Made by a program: the position numbers and the translations under genes
Notes under the pieces: generated by a model
Told to the model about the DNA's origin: nothing
The model's input: the letters and a program-made list of their open reading frames with translations, nothing else
Database searches by the model: none
Shown here: piece after piece, positions 50,201-59,200 of the stretch
Position numbering within the stretch: the first letter of the stretch is position 1
How the letters are laid out: every line of letters starts with the position of its first letter
NCBI GenBank assembly: GCA_021014325.1
Contig: CM037471.1
Span: 24,820,818-24,884,817, forward strand
Source: Plazaster borealis
Lineage: Eukaryota > Echinodermata > Asteroidea > Forcipulatida > Labidiasteridae
Reading direction: 5' to 3'
Length of the DNA stretch: 64,000 nucleotides

Positions 50201-53200
50201 TTCATTGTACAACTTCAATACTTAAAAAAACAGCTACAACAAACTTTTGAACAAAACTTTCATGTAAAAATCTATTTTATTTTGATTTTGTTTGCTTTAT
50301 TTTCTAAAAGAAAAAGGTGAAAAAAAACCCCAAACATTGTATTTCCGTTACATGCAAGTAAAAAGGAAACAGTGTGAAGAACCACTTATTTTCCACAAAG
50401 CAAAACATTCTGAATTAGTGTGCATTTAATTAGTTAGTTGGGAATCCTTGGTATGATGTAGTTTTTGTGTGGGTTATGAAATTGTAACATTACTTTATAG
50501 TGAAAGTATGTAAATTCTCTCTGTTTCACTCTTAACTCCACATTGTGACATTGGTTGACATGGTGATTAGTGCATGCTTAATTATCATCTGTGTGTCCAT
50601 TTGTTTCTCTTTTTGTTTCCATCCTCCATCTTGGTGGAATGACGTTGCATGTCATGAATCAACAACCATCCCAACAACAGATCTTCCTATGACCACATAA
50701 CCAATCTCTCTTCATCTTCGTCTCGCAAGAGACACCAAGAGAGTCTGGGCATACGGGCTTCTCTTAATAGTGGGTCACACCCACCTTCTAACACCACCAC
50801 CACCACCCAATCCCAACCAAATTTCGCTAATGCCGCCACAACGGTCCCCACTGACCTGTCTCGTGATTCTGGCTATGCCTCTTCTCTCTCCTCAACCTTA
50901 ACTGGAAATGAACCTATAAAAAGCATCAATGTCACTCGTGCTGTCGAGGCCGATGGTAGTGAGGTTACCACAACCACGACAACGGAATGCAAAAAGAAGA
51001 TCATCCACGTGTTTCCCATGAAGGAGGGTTTTGATATGAAGAAACTTCCCTCATTGCTAATGGAAGAGATAAAGAAAGATGAGAGTGGGGGGCTGCAGAT
51101 CCGTTTAATGGAACTCATGAAAGAGAAAGGGGTAGGGGGAAGTCCAAAACAAAAGTGTCAAGTAGAATCTGATCAAAGGCATTTCTCTAATCGTAGCAGG
51201 GAACAGTCCAGAGTTCATTCAATGTCGCATAAGCAGCAAGACGATACACTAGATACAAAATTGAGGGGCGGCCTACTAAAAACAGTTGAGAACAGTGAGA
51301 GAGATTCAAGTGGAGTTTCATATATTCTTTCACCTCAGAATTCCTCTCTGAACGTCCCTCATTCTCAGAGTACTAACACTAGGGACTTCTCATCTCAATT
51401 CAAATCTGCTCCTTCCTCTTCACTAATCTCCTCATCTAGGAGACACAATAGTCACCATCAGTCCTCCATGACCAGCTCACAAAATCCTCTTGACAAATCC
51501 CTTCCTAAGACCAAATTACTGAAATCTTCCCACAGTCATGCAAACATAAACTCGTCCTCATTAGGCCAGCCTTTCTATAAGGACAATCAACCTCATGACT
51601 CACCCCATCAGACACACCCATTAGATTCCTTTAAACAGAAAACATCCAAGTCATCTTCAAGAAATGTCTGGTCCCAGTCCCTTCCCAAAAGTGTGACTTA
51701 TAAGAAGCATGATAATGATGAGGGCACAAGCCCTTCCAAGATTGATCCGACTGAGGCCCCACTGTCTCCCCATGAACAAGGTTTCACCCCTTATCACACA
51801 AAATCATCCAACCAAGAGGTCAGTTCTAAGAGATCAACTTTTAATGCTCGGTATTATCACTCCCTTCCCAAGGGCAAATCTTCAAACCTGAAGGATTCAC
51901 CTTTTCAAGATGGTTCACAATTCAACAGTAAGCAAACCCCATCTGGGTTTGAACATTCAACTCGGAACTCAATGTTTTACTCTCTTCCACAATCCCCACA
52001 TCATAACCATAACACAACTCCCGGTGTCGGTCTAACCTCAACTTCTAAATTTTCCCACTCACTTGGTTCTACCTCACTACCAAAACACTCTCACTTCCTC
52101 AACGGTGACTCTAAACATAATCAAACAATCTCAGGGCAAAGGGGGAAACCCATGGCAGACCCTTCACCCTTTATGGATGATACCCTTCTGTTTCAACCTG
52201 TTCCCTCATACCAATGGGTGATGCAACGCATAGGGGGACTGCGCAGTAAGTCACAAGTTAAATTGCTTGATCAAAGGGAGGGTAAAGAAAATCAGAGTTC
52301 ACAATCCAATAGCACTGAAAAGAAATCTGATCCCCAATTTTACAGGGAAACCCAAGGTGGTTCACGATCCAAAAGCACTGACAGACTGTCTGACCGAACA
52401 AACCACAATAGGGACATCCAAGGGGAATCACGTTCCAAAAGCACTGAGCGGGTACCTGATCGAACCCAGTTTTACAGGGAAACCCAAGGTGGTTCACGAT
52501 CCAAAAGCACTGACAGACTGTCTGACCGAATAAACCACAATAGGGACATCCAAGGGGAATCACGTTCCAAAAGCACTGAGCGGGTACCTGATCGAACCCA
52601 GTTTTACAGGGAAACCCAAGGTGGTTCACGATCCAAAAGCACTGACAGACTGTCTGACCGAATAAACCACAATAGGGACATCCAAGGGGAATCACGTTCC
52701 AAAAGCACTGAGCGGGTACCTGATCGAACCCAGTTTTACAGGGAAACCCAAGGTGGTTCACGATCCAAAAGCACTGACAGACTGTCTGACCGAATAAACC
52801 ACAATAGGGACATCCAAGGGGAATCACGTTCCAAAAGCACTGAGCGGGTACCTGATCGAACCCAGTTTTACAGGAAACCCAAGGTGGTTCACGATCCAAA
52901 AGCACTGACAGACTGTCTGACCGAATAAACCACAATAGGGACATCCAAGGGAATCACGTTCCAAAGCACTGAGCGGGTACCTGATCGAACCCAGTTTTAC
53001 AGGGAAACCCAAGGTGGTTCACGATCCAAAAGCACTGACAGACTGTCTGACCGAATAAACCACAATAGGGACATCCAAGGGGAATCACGTTCCAAAAGCA
53101 CTGAGCGGGTACCTGATCGAACCCAGTTTTACAGGGAAACCCAAGGTGGTTCACATTCCAAAAGCACTGACAGACTGTTTGATCGAATCCAGCATAATAG

Positions 53201-56200
53201 GGACATCCAGGGAGGTACACGTTCCAAAAGCACTGAGCAGGTACCTTATCAAACCCGGTATTATAAGGAAACGCATGGGGGCTTATGTCATGAACAGGGA
53301 ATAACTGAAAAGGTTCGTGGTCGTCCTCTCGGTAGATCAAAGCATAGGTCAGAGAAAAGAAGCCAAAGCCAGAATCATGACGTGTGGCAGAGAAGGGAAA
53401 AGCAGGATAACAGTCAAACTGAACAACGAGCTGTATCTGCTGACAGGTCAAGATTGTACGCTACGGATTACCTTGACAACTCAACCAGAACGGAGGGAGG
53501 GACAGCCGGACACGTGATCGGCAGCAGTAACTATGGGACCATTTTGTCTAGACACACTAACCATAGCAACAATGCTAACCCTGCCAGTGTTGTAACGTCC
53601 GGCATGTCACAGTGGGATCAGACTAACCAGAATGTTAATAACGTTAACCTCATGGCTGGATTGGAAGATGCCATACGCATGCTCTCTGAATGGACCCACT
53701 TACAAAACCAAGAAGTGACAAACCCAGGGCCTTCCAATAGCCCACCTTGCACTAAACATAACACGCATGTGAGTGAAGTGGTGCATAGAGGTGATGTGAC
53801 GGCCCCATTGAGGCAGCCTAACCTGCCCAATGGGTGGATTTGTCAGAGTGCTAACTACCAGTCACATACTCCACAACATAGGCAACCAGGGAGCGCAGGA
53901 CCAGCAAAGGAAGAGACTTTTGAGAAAGTGGATCTGCACATTGATGAATCTCAAATTAAAGAGCCACTTAATCCTCGGGGAAGAGGAACAGACAGGATCA
54001 CTGGTGAGTCTTAAACTGGAATTGATTAGTGATTGTCAACTTCGATCCCCTCTTGAAATAAAGGGTGACCAGGGCTCAATTGAATTAATTCTGTAATAAT
54101 CCAGAGGTCGCACGTTCGAGTCCCACTCTAGTAATTTTGTCTTTGTTCAACCCAAAATTAGAAAAGAAATTGCTCCGTAGAAATATGTTACCAGCTGAAA
54201 TGTCAAAAAAGTTTACGTTATTGAGACTGGTACCCCACTTAATTTTTGCTTCGCAAAGAATATTTTAAAAAGTATTTTCTGCTTAACAGCTTTATGACAT
54301 TTGGGCCAAAGGTCAACTTCAACTTCATACAGCCGCTAAGCGCACTAAATGTTCTTAACACAACGAAGGTTGTTTTTATCAGAAACTGACCAGCAGCCAA
54401 AATTCCAGAACATTTGGGACCAATTAACTGCATTTGTTTAAATCTTAAAGGTTATAACTGTTGTTGCAATGTGTGAAATAATAATAAAATAACAGAAGTG
54501 GCTTGTAAAATGCTCAAATATGTCACTCAGTGTTAATTGAGGTGCTCGAACATTAAAACCTGTGGTCATTGAGCTATTTGTTTCATTCCTTAAACCATCT
54601 CAGCTCCCTGGGGAGTATACAGCTTGTTGGGGTTTTTAAAGTTGCTTTATATCATCCATATGCCCACTTTAATCCTAAAACATGAACCTACATAGTCTGA
54701 TGCTGTTTTTATTTTTTATTTGTTGACATATCTGTTCAAAGAGATTCTTTTGTTATTTACCACCTTGTGAACTCTTTCCTTCCAACCAAGTCCATAATGC
54801 AAACCTTCAAATCTTTCTTTAACACCAATGCTTTTTGTATCCCGAAAATTAAACTTTGATAAAAACTTTTCTGTAGATGTGAACAACAGAGAGCATCCCA
54901 AGAGCCAGCCCCCAACAGGTCCCCTTGCCAAACCAAGCAAGGCCAAACAGATGCCACGACGTACCCCTCATCAGTCGGGTTATGATTCAGACTCGGCTGT
55001 TCAGCAGTACTTCGAGCCACCGATGTTAAATCATCCTGGGAGGGCTCCCTCACCCGAGACTTGGCTACATAATCCAGGCGGTTTGCCTGTTCATGTATGT
55101 TTGATAAGACAAAACTCTCTCTGATAAAAAAACCTCTCGAACTATTAGAAAGCAATTTCTTCTTCCTTTTAATGATCTCAGAAGGAAGTTATATGAAAAA
55201 ACTCTTCGATTTCTCAGGAAAATTGTTTTCACATGTGTTTTTCCAAAAAAAACCATAGTTTGTGAATCTGCAAACTAACAGAAATATCCTACTGGTCTTT
55301 ACATTTAAAATTTATTCAGATAGAATTGAATTTTAATCTATTTAGAGTGCTCATAAATTCTTTCCTGATTTTGGCATTGTATTTAGGAGAGTGAATATTG
55401 GAATCGGATGGAGGGTCTGAAATCACCCAACCCCAAGGAGCAGTTGGCTCGTAAATCGGAGCAACAGGATTATGGCTCATCAAATGAAAGCTTACAGAAT
55501 GGGGGTGTCACTCCTAGATTCCCTGTGGGACCAAAGGCCTACAAAAACATGGTGTCTACTCCGATTGCAATAGTTGGACGTCCACCACACAGTGAGTGTT
55601 TTTAAATAATAGTAGTATAAGTGAAATGTAAACGATTATTCACTCCATTCATTAGGCCATTAACAGTCCGTGGCGTGTTGTGGCCGAGCGGTCTATTTCA
55701 CCGGACCCAAGCTCTGGTGTTGTCAGCAGCAGAGTGTTGGTTCAAATCCTGGTCATGACACTTGTGCCCTTGAGCAAGGTACTTAATTGCTTCATAGAAG
55801 TTGGGAAGGTATTGCATTCTGCTCTACCAGCCAGGCTCCTAGTGGATGATACCCATGCCTACATCCTTACAGACTGTGAAGGGGGTAACCCTGTTTCAGC
55901 CCCAGAAGTAGATGGCAATGTGCCCCTGGTGGCAGTTGATTTGGGTTGATAGCCCAAAATCAGTTAAGTGTAACCCTCACCTTGAAGTGGCCAGCTGGCC
56001 TTGTGATGTTTTTGTTTTTTTATTTTTGTAAAGACTTTATCTTAACTCCTGAGGAGGAGGCAGCACCAGCAGAACAAACTTGCTCACAATAGCAATCATA
56101 CTAATGTTTGTTTTCCTTTGCCAATAATCTATGTAGGTAGAGTAATTGTTAATACCTACTTTCGTTCCTGGGTGCAGAGAAGCATTTACATGTATGTGTC

Positions 56201-59200
56201 TGATGATCAATTCACTTGAATTTGAATTTGAATTGCTAGCCTGCAGTCCATCATCATGAAGGGTTTGTGGACAGGCAGTAAATCCACTCGTCTCAGCTTC
56301 CATTTTTAGTTCTACTTTTTTTATACTTTGGTGGTTGTATTTGGTTGTGTTTTTGCTTCTACCCAAAAAAAGCCAAGTCAATATGGATACTGGTTACGTG
56401 ATAAAGCCCCTTGCAATTTTTTATATTCATTGATGCATAAATTTAAGACATGTTTGTTTGTTTATTTGATTTGATGATAGGCCCAGATGCTCCATATCCT
56501 CTGTCACCAATCAAACGGGATGATAGAGATGTGTTAGACACCTCTGGACTTCATCTAAGTCCCAGTCGGCCGCTCACAACCCAAACTGCATCCCCCATGG
56601 ATGTGGACTCCCCAATGCCAACATCCGCCCAGAACACTACCCCAGGAACTCCTGAAATCATCACTGTCACCCGCAAACGAATTGTTCAGAATGAGGTCAC
56701 CTACACCCAGAGTGAGCCTGTGGAGATACCGCCACCTCGCCCCCAGCTACCCATCCTGGCCACTGTGGAGAGGCTGCCCGCCCCAACTGTCCAAACAGAG
56801 AAGAGGGTCCCACAGAATGGACAGCATTACCCTGTGGAGGTGAAGGTTGATCGGGTACCGGTTACAAACTACAGCATACAAGAACCAGTCAGTGACAGCA
56901 AGTCTCCTGGAAAACCCCATCATCCCATTGTTGGGTTCCCCCCATCACCCAAAAAGGAGGTTACCTTCCAAGATGCTAGAGGGGGTGTGCCTGAAAAGCC
57001 TACCGGCCCACAGGCTCTTGCAGGTAGCAGAGACTCCCCTATTTTTGTCCAGGAACAAGAAATTGTTCCGACCCGGAAAGTGCCTGTTGAAGTCGCCCCG
57101 ACATGGCCCATTGAACTTGAAGTGCACATCAAGAATGAAGGAATGGGCCCTGCAATCAGCGATGTGGAAGTCAAAGGTAGTGCACCTGTATCTCAGACCA
57201 GCCCCCAACCGATTTCCTCTAGTGTACAGTATTATAAGCAGACCACGTATATCCAGGAACCAGCCTCTCCTGCTATGCTGCCCAAACCACATGATGACAA
57301 GGCACAACCTATCATGATTCTCGAACCTGAACTGCAGCAGGGGACAGTTATTCAGAAGGAGCCAAATGACTTGTGCTTCAGCAGCACGAATCTCTCTGCT
57401 CAGCCTCCTCCTCCACAGTATCCTACCTACAGTGATCGAATGAAGAACAAACCTCCGCCACCCATGTATCCCACCTTTAGTGATCGTCATCGTAAAGCGG
57501 CTACAGGTAGAACAGAAGAAGTCTCCCCTCAGGTAGCTAATGGATACCATACGATGTACGACAACCGTGGCTCTGGACGAGTTAAAAGAGCTTCTACTGG
57601 AAGGTAGGGTCAGAGTCATTACAAGAATAATATGTTCTGTTCTGAATATTTGTTCGCAATTCAAAATCAGTCTTTTGTCACTATTTTTTGTGAGTCTCAA
57701 AAGAAAAACTTAGATAAAATAAAGTAGTTTACCATTTTAAGATATGATAGATAGGTTACTAGGGCACTATTTGGTTTGGGTAAATCTTGTTGTTCGTACC
57801 CAAACCATACATTGCAAGGCTATAGTGTCCACTGTATATCTAAAAGGCTAATGCTGCTGTTTATATTCATTTATTTTGACATGTTATTTTTTAGTACCAA
57901 AACACTGTCATGAGAACAAGACAAATCCAAGCGGATTTAATTATACTTGTTAAAAAAATATCACACAAAACAAATAAATGTTTCCTTTAGTTCTTAAGTT
58001 ACTGAAGTGTAGCACGGCGAACAGCAAATCACTTTCCAATAGACTGTGCAAGTCTCGCGCTCATTCGAACTTCCGGGACCATAGTGGTCCCAACCATATG
58101 GAGTTTTACGTGGGCGAGATTTTGTTTTGTCCATTATTTTAGTTTAACATAGTTTATGACTATGAAAATTATATATGTTGTTGGGAATGTAATACTTAGT
58201 GATACAAAATATGAAGGTAAAATCAATTCAACAATATAACAAAGAAAACCCGAGAATTAAACTTGACCTCAGCTTCCGGTTACTGCAAAAGATATTTTGT
58301 GCTCACCTCCGATAACAAAACTTATGTAAATGCTTGTTTTGGATGCGCGATGATAATTGCCAGATGCTGTAATTGCAACGCGAGGCCTTTTCATTGCAGT
58401 CTATGGTTGTTGAGGCGTCAGCGTCCTCTTTAAACTGCGTCAAACGTTATTTTTACGCCGGTGTGACCTTTGCGAATCCGCTTAAGGGGTTTCTAAAAAG
58501 TTAAGATCAAATAAGCATCCTTGTCCACGAGTTTTAATTATGTTTGAATAATAATTAACACATTATTTGTGTGTTTATTCTAAAAGCTTAAACTATTTTC
58601 ATAAACATTTAATGAGTATTTTTGTTGTTCAGATTTTGTCGTTAGATATAATTTCAAATACAGATTTGACTTCAGAAAAAACATATGTTCTTCGTTTGAC
58701 GTGTTTTCTCGTTCCGATAGGCGCGAGACTTGCACAGTCTATTACAAATTCACAAACATTGGTTCGTTGAAGGGTAAAGGTGAATCTGTAAAGAACTGTT
58801 TCACCAATGTTTTTAGTGATGGGATGTGGCCGGTTCGGTCACCCAATCAGAGGAAAGCATCTGATGGAGGAGCTGGTACCTCGATAAGTGGTCGCACAAC
58901 GCCATCCAACTTCTATCTCATGCAGCACCCATCACCTTATTCGAGTTCTCTGTCACTAGCTGGTAAGCTCACTTCTATAGAAATTCCAATGTTTCCCATG
59001 TCAACGTACTATCTTCATTTTTCAGACAAAAGCAAATTTCTGTTTTTTATATTTGTTTTTTTTTCCCCTGTAATTTTTACTGAAAAAGGTTGCGTAAAAA
59101 GAACTATGTCTAGGGCTATTGTGATGATATATATTGTGGTCTCTAGAGGGCTAATTTCTTTTGAGCAAACTGTTAGCTTCAACAGCTTTATTAAATTTTG

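Noticed and set aside
56945..57700. 251-codon minus-strand frame
   Set aside because: Antisense shadow of the Pro-rich tensin exon, which has correct splice phases on the plus strand.
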